Source of the DNA: an uncultured Oscillospiraceae bacterium
Lineage (GTDB): Bacteria; Bacillota; Clostridia; Oscillospirales; Acutalibacteraceae
Direction: 5' to 3'
Length of the DNA: 64,000 bases
NCBI GenBank assembly: GCA_900548305.1
Contig: URJZ01000006.1
Location: forward strand, 9,191 to 73,190
In this document: one piece after another, positions 44,925 through 53,739 of the stretch
Layout: the number at the start of each line of letters is the position of its first letter
How positions within the stretch are numbered: position 1 is the stretch's first letter
The notes under the pieces: generated by a model
Seen by the model: the letters and a program-made list of their open reading frames with translations, nothing else
Database searches by the model: none
What the model was told of the DNA's origin: nothing
Translations under genes and position numbers: made by a program

Positions 44925-45692
44925 ATGTCGGACAAACATAGTGTAAAAAGTGCCCAGGTAATTTTTTTGGCACGTGTACAGGATGCAGTTAATTTGTGTG
45001 AGAAACGGCATAAGCCGCAGTTTATCGGTTTTCTTGATGAAAAGGAACAATTATATACTGAAAAATTAACATCACAAATGGGTTTTAAAAACTATATGTT
45101 TTGGGGCGGTCATGCTTCCTCAGAGCGTGTAGTTTTTGGTGCGTTTCCGGACTATATAGAGCCAAGCGAGAATCTTTTTCCAATTCAGATCATAACAGCA
45201 ACTTTTCGAACCTGTGACAAATTATCTCACAGAGATTTTTTGGGTGCATTGCTGTCGTTAGGAATTGAACGAGAAACATTGGGTGACTTTCTAATTGAGG
45301 ATGGTCGATGTGTATTTTTTGTACGCGAAGAAATAAGTCAATTTATTCTCATGCAGGTAAAAAAGATTGGACGTGTTGGCGTTACATTAAAAGAAGGTGC
45401 AGATTATCCTTTGCCAATGGGCAGAGGATTTACTGAGTTTTCCTTTGTCGTTGCATCTCCAAGATTGGACTGTGTTACGGCAGCGCTTGTTGGTTATAGC
45501 CGAGAAAAGTCCGGTGCTGCGATTAAAGCAGGACTGGTAACACAAAATTATCAAGTTGCTGTGTCTACCTCTCAAAAAGTAGAAGCGGGCGACAAGATTT
45601 CAATTCGTGGAAAAGGTAAATTTGTGCTGGATCGCATCGGTCCTATGACTAAGAAGGGGAGACTCAGCATATTTGGTAGAAAATATAAATAA
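44925..45692 (+). CDS. ylmH: YlmH-like S4-domain RNA-binding protein
   Basis: A 255-residue protein of the YlmH family. The N-terminal part has YTEKLTSQMG and WGGHASSERVVFGAFPDY, and the C-terminal S4 RNA-binding domain lies at about 180-245 (LVTQNYQVAVSTSQKVEAGDKISIRGKGKF). In Bacillus and Staphylococcus, YlmH has been linked to cell division and to rescue of stalled large ribosomal subunits. Its place between sepF and divIVA is conserved. Confidence 0.9.
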   Translation: MSDKHSVKSAQVIFLARVQDAVNLCEKRHKPQFIGFLDEKEQLYTEKLTSQMGFKNYMFWGGHASSERVVFGAFPDYIEPSENLFPIQIITATFRTCDKLSHRDFLGALLSLGIERETLGDFLIEDGRCVFFVREEISQFILMQVKKIGRVGVTLKEGADYPLPMGRGFTEFSFVVASPRLDCVTAALVGYSREKSGAAIKAGLVTQNYQVAVSTSQKVEAGDKISIRGKGKFVLDRIGPMTKKGRLSIFGRKYK

Positions 45693-45710
45693 TTTAGGAG
45701 GGCTTATAGG

Positions 45711-46613
45711 ATGCTTACCATTAACGATATCATTAATGCTAGTTTCAATAAATCAAATTTTGGTGGTTATAAAACCGAAGATGTGGACGTTTTTATTGAT
45801 GAGGTAAAAGAGTCCTATGAGTTGTTGATTAAAAAAAATATTGAGCAAAAAGAAGCGAATGAAAGCCTTGCTGAAGAAAATAGAAAATTAGCAAAAAAAA
45901 TTGACCTTCTTGCAAAAAAAGTGGAAGAATATCGTCAGGAAGAAAATGAAATCAAAAATGCTCTTATCAGCGCACAAAAATTGAGTGAAGCGGCAATTCG
46001 TGAAGCACGACATAAAGCAGAAATTATTTTAAAAGATGCTCAAATGAAAGCAGACGAAAAAGTTGCTTCCATTGCAGATGAAGTGGAAGAGAAAAAAGAA
46101 GAGCTTGAAAAAATGAGACAAATTGTGTCTGATTTCAGAAAAACCTTGCTGGATAAATATAAAGAGCATTTGACTTTAATTAACAATATTCCAAACCGAA
46201 AAAAACCAGTAAAATTGGAAGAACCAAGGCAACCTGAATCGGCAGAAGAAAGAAAGTCGAAAGAATTGCATACACAGTCTTTAGAAGAGCATATGATTGA
46301 GAAAACACAGCCAATTGATATTAAAGGTGCTATTGGAAAAGAACCTGGTGAAGAAGAGAAAGATTTTGTTTCTGCACAACAAAGTTCTCAAGATGCAGCT
46401 TCTAAAGTGACCTCTTCCATTGAGGTGGAAGAAGTCGAAGAAGCTCCTACAAAAAAATTTCATTTAAATACAACAAGCTTTGAAAAAGCACCTGAGGAGC
46501 GCAGAGGTCGTGATTTGCGTTACGATGTATTGAAATTTGGTGAAGACTATAATATTGCAGAAGATGATGATGACGAAGAATCTTCATCAAGCAGAATGAA
46601 ACGCAATAAATAA
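45711..46613 (+). CDS. divIVA: DivIVA domain protein
   Basis: A 300-residue coiled-coil protein that marks curved membranes and guides septum or pole functions. The N-terminal DivIVA lipid-binding domain (1-40) has FNKSNFGGYKTEDVDVFIDEV. A long heptad coiled coil covers about 35-165. The C-terminal half (170-300) is charged, low in complexity and longer than in Bacillus DivIVA, ending in DYNIAEDDDDEESSS. The ATG follows TAGGAGGG. Confidence 0.92.
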   Translation: MLTINDIINASFNKSNFGGYKTEDVDVFIDEVKESYELLIKKNIEQKEANESLAEENRKLAKKIDLLAKKVEEYRQEENEIKNALISAQKLSEAAIREARHKAEIILKDAQMKADEKVASIADEVEEKKEELEKMRQIVSDFRKTLLDKYKEHLTLINNIPNRKKPVKLEEPRQPESAEERKSKELHTQSLEEHMIEKTQPIDIKGAIGKEPGEEEKDFVSAQQSSQDAASKVTSSIEVEEVEEAPTKKFHLNTTSFEKAPEERRGRDLRYDVLKFGEDYNIAEDDDDEESSSSRMKRNK

Positions 46614-46637
46614 TCCATTAAGGAGAGAACATTAAGA

Positions 46638-49436
46638 ATGTCACAAGATTATAAAAATACGCTTAACTTACCGCAGACCGATTTTTCTATGCAGGCAGGC
46701 TTGCCTAAAAAAGAGCCTGCTATGCTTGAAAAATGGGAGCAAGATGGTATTTACGATAAATTGATGAAAAAAAATGAGGGAAAGCCACGTTTTGTTTTGC
46801 ATGACGGACCTCCATATGCCAACGGTGACATCCATTTGGGTACTGCACTGAATAAAACTTTAAAAGACTTTATTGTTCGTTATAAAAATATGTCTGGTTT
46901 TCAGGCTCCTTATGTTCCGGGATGGGATACACATGGTTTGCCTACGGAATTAAAAGCACGCAAAAAAGCCGGTGTTGACAATTCCAGTACCATTTCAGAT
47001 GTAGAGCTTAGAGAAATGTGCCGTGAATTTACGTTGGGTTACTTAGATGATCAAAGAAAACAATTTAAGCGTATTGGCGGTCTTGGTGAGTGGGATAATC
47101 CATATATTACTCTAACGCGTGATTTTGAAGCAACACAAATTGAAATTTTTTCCAAAATGGCTACAAACGGCTATATTTACAAAGGTTTAAAACCAGTTCA
47201 TTGGTGTCCCGATTGTGTAACTGCACTTGCTGAAGCTGAAATTGAATATGCAGAAGATCCATGCTATTCAATTTATGTGAAATTTGCTGTGTCAGATGAT
47301 AAAGGCATCTTATCCAAATTGGGTGTAGATCCAGATAAAACATATTTTGTCATTTGGACTACCACAACATGGACATTACCTGCAAACCTTGCAATTTGTT
47401 TAGGGCCGGAATTTGACTACTCTGTTGTAAAATGTGACGGAGAATATTACATTATGGCCACTGCTCTTTATGAGAAAGCAATGGAAGCAGCAGGAAAAAC
47501 AGAATATGAGGTTGTAGCTTCACTAAAAGGCGCCGAAATGGAATATATGAAAGCAAAACATCCATTTATCGACAGAGAATCCTTGGTTATTGTGGGTGAC
47601 CATGTTACACTGGAAAGCGGTACAGGTTGTGTTCATACAGCTCCCGGTCATGGTGTGGATGACTATAATGTTTGCAAAAATAATTACCCTGAATTGCCAA
47701 TCGTTGTTCCGGTAGATAATCATGGTAAAATGACTGCGGAGGCAGGAGAACAATTTGCAGGTCTTTCTACGGATGAGGCAAGCCGTGCAATTGGCAAGCA
47801 TTTGGAAGAGATTGGTGCAATGTTTGCTGCAAAGAGAATCGTTCACCAATATCCGCACTGCTGGCGTTGTAAAAATCCAGTGTTATTCCGTGCAACAGAG
47901 CAATGGTTCTGTTCTGTAGACGATATTAAAGAGCAAGCAGTCAAAGCCATCCAAGATGTTACTTGGATTCCTGGTTGGGGGCAAGATCGCATTACCTCTA
48001 TGGTACAAGATAGAAACGACTGGTGTATTTCCCGTCAGCGCAGATGGGGTGTGCCAATTCCTATTTTCTATTGTAAAGAATGCGGTGAACCTTTAATTTC
48101 AGAAGAAGCTATGGCAGCTGTATCTGAAATGTTCCGAACAGAAGGCTCTGACCAGTGGTATGTAAAACCTGCAGAAGAGATTATTCCTGAAGGCATTGCT
48201 TGTAAAAAATGTGGTTGCACACACTTTGATAAAGAAAAAGATATTATGGATGTTTGGTTCGATTCAGGCGTTACTCATGCCGCTGTTTTGGATAAAAGAC
48301 CAAACCTACATTGGCCTGCTGACCTTTATTTGGAAGGCGCCGACCAATATCGCGGTTGGTTCCAATCTTCTTTATTAACAGCAGTTGCATGGCGTGGTAC
48401 TGCTCCTTATAAAGCTGTAGTTACTCATGGTTGGGTTGTAGACGGTGAAGGCAGAAAGATGTCCAAATCACTTTCTAATGGTGTAGCACCAAACAAAATT
48501 ATTGAGCAATACGGTGCAGATATTTTACGTTTGTGGGTTGCATCTTCTGATTATCATGCGGATATTAGAATTTCTCCTGAAATTTTAAAACAGTTATCAG
48601 ATGCTTATCGTAAAATCCGTAATACTGCAAGATTTATTTTAGGAAACCTTGCAGATTTTAATCCGGATCAAGACAAAGTATCCCTCGATGACTTGTTACC
48701 AATTGACCGCTGGGCACTACATAGATTTGATTTGGTAAATCAAAAAGCACGCGCAGGCTATGACGCTTTTGAATTCCATCAAGTGTATCATGCAATTCAT
48801 AATTTCTGTGTTGTTGATATGTCTAACTTCTATTTAGATGTAATTAAAGATCGTCTTTATGTAGAAAAGGCAAACAGCAAAGAAAGACGCGCAGCACAAA
48901 CAGCTATGTACATGATTTTGGATGGTATGACTAGATTGATTTCTCCAATTTTGGCATATACTTCTGATGAAATTTGGCAGGCAATGAAACATGATGCCTC
49001 TGCCGATGCAGAGCATGTGGTGCTAAACCAAATGCCTGAACCTACTGGGGTAAATGCGGATGAAGCATTTATTCAAACATGGGATCGTATCCATGATATT
49101 CGTGATGCAGTGAAAAAAGCACTGGAACTGGCACGTAATGAGAAATTGATTCGCGCTTCCTTGGATGCAAAAGTACAGTTATTCTGTGATAGCGAAATGT
49201 ATGACTTTGTAAAATCTGTGGAAGCAGAATTGCCGGTTGTATTCATTGTGTCTCAAGTAGAACTTGTAAAAGGCGGAAAGGGAGCTTTTGTAAGCGAAGA
49301 TTTGCCTGAACTTTCCGTTACTGTATTGCCGGCAGAGGGTGATAAATGTTCCCGCTGCTGGACTTACAGCAATACCGTTGGAAACAATGAAAAACATCCT
49401 GAGGTATGTGCCCATTGCGCATCTGTACTGGAATAA
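46638..49436 (+). CDS. ileS: Isoleucyl-tRNA synthetase
   Basis: The class I synthetase of 932 residues, of the bacterial type 1 with the short C-terminus. The HIGH-type motif reads PPYANGDIHLG near 58, the editing domain has TTTWTLPANLAI and GTGCVHTAPGHG, the KMSKS loop is RKMSKSLSNG near 613, and the C-terminal zinc knuckle is CSRCW and CAHC. It follows divIVA by 24 bases. No T-box leader is present, so in this copy it depends on operon transcription. A terminator follows. Confidence 0.97.
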   Translation: MSQDYKNTLNLPQTDFSMQAGLPKKEPAMLEKWEQDGIYDKLMKKNEGKPRFVLHDGPPYANGDIHLGTALNKTLKDFIVRYKNMSGFQAPYVPGWDTHGLPTELKARKKAGVDNSSTISDVELREMCREFTLGYLDDQRKQFKRIGGLGEWDNPYITLTRDFEATQIEIFSKMATNGYIYKGLKPVHWCPDCVTALAEAEIEYAEDPCYSIYVKFAVSDDKGILSKLGVDPDKTYFVIWTTTTWTLPANLAICLGPEFDYSVVKCDGEYYIMATALYEKAMEAAGKTEYEVVASLKGAEMEYMKAKHPFIDRESLVIVGDHVTLESGTGCVHTAPGHGVDDYNVCKNNYPELPIVVPVDNHGKMTAEAGEQFAGLSTDEASRAIGKHLEEIGAMFAAKRIVHQYPHCWRCKNPVLFRATEQWFCSVDDIKEQAVKAIQDVTWIPGWGQDRITSMVQDRNDWCISRQRRWGVPIPIFYCKECGEPLISEEAMAAVSEMFRTEGSDQWYVKPAEEIIPEGIACKKCGCTHFDKEKDIMDVWFDSGVTHAAVLDKRPNLHWPADLYLEGADQYRGWFQSSLLTAVAWRGTAPYKAVVTHGWVVDGEGRKMSKSLSNGVAPNKIIEQYGADILRLWVASSDYHADIRISPEILKQLSDAYRKIRNTARFILGNLADFNPDQDKVSLDDLLPIDRWALHRFDLVNQKARAGYDAFEFHQVYHAIHNFCVVDMSNFYLDVIKDRLYVEKANSKERRAAQTAMYMILDGMTRLISPILAYTSDEIWQAMKHDASADAEHVVLNQMPEPTGVNADEAFIQTWDRIHDIRDAVKKALELARNEKLIRASLDAKVQLFCDSEMYDFVKSVEAELPVVFIVSQVELVKGGKGAFVSEDLPELSVTVLPAEGDKCSRCWTYSNTVGNNEKHPEVCAHCASVLE

Positions 49437-49446
49437 AATAGAACGA

Positions 49447-49476
49447 GAAGGGTGAGCAAAGTGTTCACCCTTTTTT
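49447..49476 (+). terminator. Terminator between ileS and lspA
   Basis: GGGTGA (49450-49455) pairs with TCACCC (49465-49470) and is followed by six Ts, just after the ileS stop. It lies 24 bases before the lspA start and implies partial or separate transcription. Confidence 0.75.
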
Positions 49477-49499
49477 CGAATAATAACGGAGGTGTTTGC

Positions 49500-50024
49500 T
49501 TGTTATTAGGCATTTTTGCTTTAATTGGCGCTGCAGTTTTGGTTGTCATTGATCAGGTGATTAAATTTTTGGCAACTACGTATATCAAACCCATTGGAAC
49601 ATTAGAAATTATTCCGGGATTTTTAGATTTTACCTATCATGGAAATGACGGTGCTGCGTTTGGAATTTTATCTAGCCAAACTTGGATTTTTGTGATTATA
49701 ACAGCACTTGTTAGTATTGCCCTAATTGTTGGATTATTTGTATATAAAAAACATACTACATTGTCTCGTATGGCGTGTGCGCTGATTATAGCAGGTGGTA
49801 TTGGAAACTTAATTGATCGTGTGTTTAACAATGGATATGTTATAGACTATATTCATGTGAAATTTTTTCCACCTATCTTCAATTTTGCCGATTGTTGTGT
49901 TTCTATTGGTGTAGTACTGTTGTTTATCTATGTAATTTTCTGTACAGACTCACTTCGCAAAGAATCATCTGCGAAGAAAAAGCAAAAGAAAGAAAAAGTA
50001 AAACATGAACAAGACCATAAATGA
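49500..50024 (+). CDS. lspA: Lipoprotein signal peptidase (signal peptidase II)
   Basis: LspA cleaves signal peptides from prolipoproteins such as the Ger, TrpX-like and Opp-like lipoproteins in this window. The five conserved boxes include NDGAAFGI, GGIGNLIDRV, VIDYIHV and FNFADCCVSIG with the catalytic aspartates. I start it at TTG 49500, 5 bases after CGGAGGTG. The open frame extends to GTG 49452, but that codon lies in the terminator hairpin. 174 residues, four membrane helices, and a lysine-rich tail. It overlaps rluD by 20 bases. Confidence 0.93.
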   Translation: MLLGIFALIGAAVLVVIDQVIKFLATTYIKPIGTLEIIPGFLDFTYHGNDGAAFGILSSQTWIFVIITALVSIALIVGLFVYKKHTTLSRMACALIIAGGIGNLIDRVFNNGYVIDYIHVKFFPPIFNFADCCVSIGVVLLFIYVIFCTDSLRKESSAKKKQKKEKVKHEQDHK

Positions 50025-50946
50025 GCCAAAACAGCATTATTCTTTTATCTTACAACCCGAAGAATCGGGACAACGATTGGATAAATGGTTACAATTACAG
50101 TTACCGGATATGACGCGTTCTGCAGTTCAAAAATTGATTGAACAAGGCAATGTGACACGAAATGGAATGATTATAAGTAAAAATGGAAAAGGAAATACTG
50201 GTGATGTAATAGAGGTTATTGTATCTCAATCTAAACCACTTGAAGTTATGGCGCAGGATATTCCTCTGGATATTCTGTATGAAGATAACGATTTGTTAGT
50301 AGTGGATAAGTCAAAAGGTATGGTTGTGCACCCTGCTGTGGGAAATGATGATGGAACATTAGTAAATGCGTTGTTGCATCACTGCGGTGATTCTTTGTCA
50401 CGTATTAATGGTATTACTCGCCCTGGTATTGTACACCGCATTGACAAAGATACCAGTGGTTTATTGATTGTTGCCAAAAACGATATTGCACACCAAGGTT
50501 TGGCGCAACAAATAAAAGAGCACAGTTTTACCAGAATATATGAAGCTGTTGTTTATGGCAATGTGAAACAAGATGAGGGAACTATTAATGCACCAATTGG
50601 ACGTCATCCAACCGATCGAAAAAGGATGGCAGTTACGGATAAAAACTCGAAGAATGCAGTAACACATTATAAAGTCTTAAAGCGTTATGATGGCTTTACA
50701 CATGTACAATTAAAACTGGAAACAGGGAGAACACACCAGATTCGTGTACATATGGCATATATTGGGCATCCTGTTGCGGGAGATCCTGTTTACGGGGTCA
50801 AAAAAGTGATTACTTCTTTAAATGGTCAATGTTTACATGCACGTGTGATTGGTTTTGTTCACCCGATTACAGAAGAATACATAGAAATTACCAGTGAACT
50901 GCCTGGTTACTTTACTCAGTTTTTAAGTAAGTTACGGGAACAGTAA
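50005..50946 (+). CDS. rluD: RluD-family large-subunit pseudouridine synthase
   Basis: A 313-residue RluA-family enzyme. The S4 domain lies at residues 20-75 (GQRLDKWLQLQL, SAVQKLIEQGNV), and the catalytic motif HRIDKDTSGLL has D147. Later motifs are YEAVVYG and ETGRTHQIRVHMAYIGHPVAGD. The family modifies 23S rRNA helix 69 (RluD) or similar sites. The usual place of the gene is directly after lspA (ylyB in Bacillus). Confidence 0.93.
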   Translation: MNKTINEPKQHYSFILQPEESGQRLDKWLQLQLPDMTRSAVQKLIEQGNVTRNGMIISKNGKGNTGDVIEVIVSQSKPLEVMAQDIPLDILYEDNDLLVVDKSKGMVVHPAVGNDDGTLVNALLHHCGDSLSRINGITRPGIVHRIDKDTSGLLIVAKNDIAHQGLAQQIKEHSFTRIYEAVVYGNVKQDEGTINAPIGRHPTDRKRMAVTDKNSKNAVTHYKVLKRYDGFTHVQLKLETGRTHQIRVHMAYIGHPVAGDPVYGVKKVITSLNGQCLHARVIGFVHPITEEYIEITSELPGYFTQFLSKLREQ

Positions 50947-50972
50947 TTATCTTTGTAAAGAAGTGAAAGCGC

Positions 50973-51347
50973 ATGGAAAATGAAAAACGCCACATTTGGA
51001 TTTTAATTGCAATTGCTCTGGTATTTTGTGCTGTGTTAATTGGCTATAATTTGTTCTTTGTAAAAGAACCGCAGGCTATTGTAATAGAAACGGATATAGT
51101 AGATTCAGATACGGAACAATCTTTGGAAGAGGGCTACATTATACCAACAGCTAAAGTAAATATCAATACGGCAAGTGTTGAGCAGCTGGATGAAGAACTG
51201 GATGGAATTGGGCCTTCCTTGGCTCAAAGAATTGTAAGCTATCGCGATGAGAATGGACCATTTACAGATATTGAACAGATTAAAAATGTATCAGGTATCG
51301 GTGATAAGAAATTTGAAGCAATCAAAGATCATATTACGGTATCTTAG
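50973..51347 (+). CDS. ComEA-like helix-hairpin-helix DNA-binding protein
   Basis: A 124-residue membrane-anchored protein: one helix at about 8-28, an acidic linker, then a double helix-hairpin-helix domain at about 62-122 with INTASVEQLDEELDGIGPSLAQRIVSYRDENG, as in ComEA. It is shorter than ComEA because the SLBB domain between helix and HhH is missing. It may bind incoming DNA at the cell surface. No other competence gene is adjacent. Confidence 0.85.
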   Translation: MENEKRHIWILIAIALVFCAVLIGYNLFFVKEPQAIVIETDIVDSDTEQSLEEGYIIPTAKVNINTASVEQLDEELDGIGPSLAQRIVSYRDENGPFTDIEQIKNVSGIGDKKFEAIKDHITVS

Positions 51348-51358
51348 GAGGAGTATTC

Positions 51359-51949
51359 ATGAAGCAGCAAGTACTGTCTTGTATTGAAACGAGGCGCAGT
51401 GTGCGCAGTTATGAATCAAAACAAATTCCCGATGATATGCGAGACGAGATATTAAAAGCAGCTATCTATGCTCCAAGTGGGAGTAACAATCAAAGCTGGC
51501 TATTTACGGCGATTCAAAACCGTAAGATTTTAGAAGACTTAAATGAACAAGTTCGTATTGGATTTGGTTTATTACCCGTTGCAGAAAGTGATTATCCTGC
51601 TAAAATACGTGCAAAACAAAATGCACAAAAGGAAGATTATAATTTCTACTATCATGCTCCAACACTAATCATTGCATCTAATGTTCCTAATTATGCAAAT
51701 GCAATGGCTGATTGTTCTGCGTCGTTAGAAAATATGTTTTTAGCTGCTCATGCATTGGATTTGGGAACTTGTTGGATTAATCAGCTGACATGGTTGAGCC
51801 AAATGCCAAATGTACGTGATTTTTTGGCAGAGCATTGCCATATACCAAAAGAACATGTAATATGCGGTGCTTGTGCAGTAGGATATACAAATGGTGCATA
51901 TCCAAAGCCTACGCCGAGAAAAGCGAATACGATTCAAATTATTCCATAA
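51359..51949 (+). CDS. Nitroreductase family protein
   Basis: A 196-residue FMN-dependent oxidoreductase. The N-terminal ETRRSVRSYESKQIPDD is the FMN-binding signature with Arg and Ser; AAIYAPSGSNNQSW and the C-terminal CGACAVGYTNGAYPKPTPRK complete the site. It acts as homodimer on nitro compounds or quinones; the substrate is not deducible. The ATG follows TAGGAGGAG and lies 11 bases after the ComEA-like gene. Confidence 0.92.
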   Translation: MKQQVLSCIETRRSVRSYESKQIPDDMRDEILKAAIYAPSGSNNQSWLFTAIQNRKILEDLNEQVRIGFGLLPVAESDYPAKIRAKQNAQKEDYNFYYHAPTLIIASNVPNYANAMADCSASLENMFLAAHALDLGTCWINQLTWLSQMPNVRDFLAEHCHIPKEHVICGACAVGYTNGAYPKPTPRKANTIQIIP

Positions 51950-51992
51950 AAATTAGTGCCGCTGTATGATAACACAGCGGCACTAATTTTTT
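51948..51992 (+). terminator. Terminator after the nitroreductase gene
   Basis: An 18-base-pair stem (51948-51965 with about 51974-51992) of high stability, ending in a T-run. Confidence 0.93.
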
Positions 51993-52001
51993 ATTTTATT
52001 G

Positions 52002-52007
52002 TATAAT
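52002..52007 (+). promoter_or_regulatory. -10 box before the large RNA candidate
   Basis: TATAAT at 52002-52007 directly follows the preceding terminator; the -35 region is T-rich and weak. A start near 52014 would place the closing stem of the RNA candidate about 13 bases downstream. Confidence 0.45.
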
Positions 52008-52013
52008 TGGCTT

Positions 52014-52600
52014 TGTTGTTAAAAAGTCCTCTAGAAGCAGTTAAATGATTTACAAACAAAATTTTCGGTAGAGTTAGGCATTCCTAAATATTCTCAGGAT
52101 AAGTCCAAATTACAACTTAGGGAGAAAGAGCATAAACAGACTCTGCGCCGGGTCTTTTATTGTTTACAAGGAGTACAGAACTAATATGCTTTCAGAGTCT
52201 CTTATGGAAATACAAGAAATTGTGTGAAATAGGAAATTTGGCTTCGTATTCCGAATGGCACATATCCATCCAGAAATCGGCAATCGAAGATGAGTGATGA
52301 AAGGAGAAACGTAGCAACCCGAAAGCTCTTTATTTATTAAAAAAGAAAATAACTTTTGATGTTCCAGACAGTTTCTCGAGTCTTCACGTAAATTCCAGTC
52401 TACGGAAGGAGAAAGAATAATAGGAAATAGGATTTGTTTTGGAACGATTTGAATGTTGCCTAGAGTTACTCGTAAGGGAGAGGAGAGGGTAGACGCATTT
52501 CTTTTTAACGACCAAAGCCTCTCACAATATACTAATCAGAAGAGGAGATAATAAAAAAGAATCAGTGCAGAGTATTGGTCTCTATACTGATTCTTTTTTG
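52014..52600 (+). ncRNA. Candidate large structured non-coding RNA, about 585 nt
   Basis: No protein frame of note covers this stretch, yet its base composition and complexity differ from AT-rich spacers elsewhere. It starts after a TATAAT box and ends in a strong terminator. TCCTCT (52027-52032) can pair with AGAGGA (52541-52546) to close the molecule. Local stems: 52074-52078/52083-52087; 52091-52095/52122-52126 with 52101-52104/52115-52118; 52138-52145/52193-52200 (AGACTCTG/CAGAGTCT); 52236-52241/52251-52256; 52393-52396/52404-52407; 52483-52488/52518-52523 (GAGAGG/CCTCTC). Purine-rich GGAGAAA blocks recur. It is not RNase P, tmRNA or SRP RNA as far as I can recognise. Size compares with OLE, GOLLD and ROOL RNAs. 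Confidence 0.6.
52553..52599. terminator. Bidirectional terminator, RNA candidate / pfkA
   Basis: AAAAAAGAATCAGT (52553-52566) pairs fully with ACTGATTCTTTTTT (52586-52599). An inner AGAG/CTCT pair extends it. It has A- and T-runs on both sides. Confidence 0.93.
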
Positions 52601-52648
52601 AAAACTCTTTATTTATGTACTCTATCATTTAATGTTATAACAAGGAGA

Positions 52649-53725
52649 TTAATCGCCAAAGCAAATACCTACATCACGTGCAGATTGAATGATATTACTA
52701 TCTTTTGGAACATATTTTAATTTGCCTGCTACTTCACTAAGTGGTACAGCAACAATATTTCCATTCTGCAGTGCTACCATGTTTCCGAAATTACCTTCTT
52801 CAATCAAACGAACGGCAGCAGTACCAAAACGAGTGGCAAGTAAACGATCATAAGGACAAGGACTGCCTCCGCGTTGAAAATGTCCGGGTACTGTTACTCG
52901 AACCTCTCGTCCTGTTAATTCAACAATTTCGTGTGCTACACGATAGGAAACAGAAGGGAAAGACATATTTGCACGACTTGCTTTGAATTCTTTTTTAGAC
53001 ATTTCTGCTTCTTTTTTCGAAAGAGCACCTTCCGCAACAGCCAAAATGCAAAAACGTTTTCCTTGACCGGTTCTTAAGTATAAGCTGTCTACTACTTTAT
53101 TGATATCGTAAGGAATTTCCGGCAGTAATATAACATCAGCACCACCTGCAATACCAGCGTATAGGGTAAGCCAGCCAACTTTATGCCCCATAATCTCTAC
53201 AATAAACACGCGGCCGTGAGAAGTAGCGGTAGTGTGGATGCAGTCAATAACATTTGTTGCAATTTCAACTGCACTGTTAAAACCAAAGGTCATTTCTGTG
53301 CCCCATAAATCATTGTCAATGGTTTTTGGGAGCGTAATTATATTTAGTCCTTCTTCACTGAGCAGATTTGCTGTTTTATGCGTACCGTTGCCTCCCAGAA
53401 TCACAAGACAATCCAATTCCATTTTTTTATAAGTTTCTTTCATTTTGGTTACTTTGTCTATATTATTTTCGTCCAGTACGCGCATTTGCTTAAATGGTTG
53501 GCGGGAAGTTCCCAAAATGGTACCACCCAGTGTTAAGATACCTGAAAAATCCATTTGCTTCATTGGAATATAATTTCCTTCAATTAGCCCCTTATAACCA
53601 TCTTGAATACCAAAGATTTTTACATTATCGCCTAACAATTCACAGAATGTTTTTCCAACACCGCGAATAGCCGCATTCAAGCCTTGGCAATCGCCTCCAC
53701 TTGTCAAAATACCAATTCTTTTCAT
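52649..53725 (-). CDS. pfkA: 6-phosphofructokinase (mixed-signature PFK)
   Basis: A 358-residue phosphofructokinase that phosphorylates fructose 6-phosphate. SGGDCQGLNAAI (9-20) is the phosphate loop, and LPKTIDND (132-139) holds the catalytic Asp. At the two positions that separate donor classes it has Gly in GGNG (111-114; E. coli G104) and Lys in PKTIDND (134). The first suggests ATP, the second is typical of pyrophosphate-dependent enzymes. Such G/K types form the mixed 'group III' PFKs. The acceptor motif MGHKVGWLTLYAG is intact. It follows ppk by 14 bases. Confidence 0.92.
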   Translation of the reverse strand: MKRIGILTSGGDCQGLNAAIRGVGKTFCELLGDNVKIFGIQDGYKGLIEGNYIPMKQMDFSGILTLGGTILGTSRQPFKQMRVLDENNIDKVTKMKETYKKMELDCLVILGGNGTHKTANLLSEEGLNIITLPKTIDNDLWGTEMTFGFNSAVEIATNVIDCIHTTATSHGRVFIVEIMGHKVGWLTLYAGIAGGADVILLPEIPYDINKVVDSLYLRTGQGKRFCILAVAEGALSKKEAEMSKKEFKASRANMSFPSVSYRVAHEIVELTGREVRVTVPGHFQRGGSPCPYDRLLATRFGTAAVRLIEEGNFGNMVALQNGNIVAVPLSEVAGKLKYVPKDSNIIQSARDVGICFGD

Positions 53726-53739
53726 GGTTTGTACCTTCT

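Noticed and set aside
46614..46637. T-box riboswitch before ileS (also looked for before asnS)
   Set aside because: The gap before ileS is only 24 bases, and the T-box sequence is not visible upstream of either synthetase.
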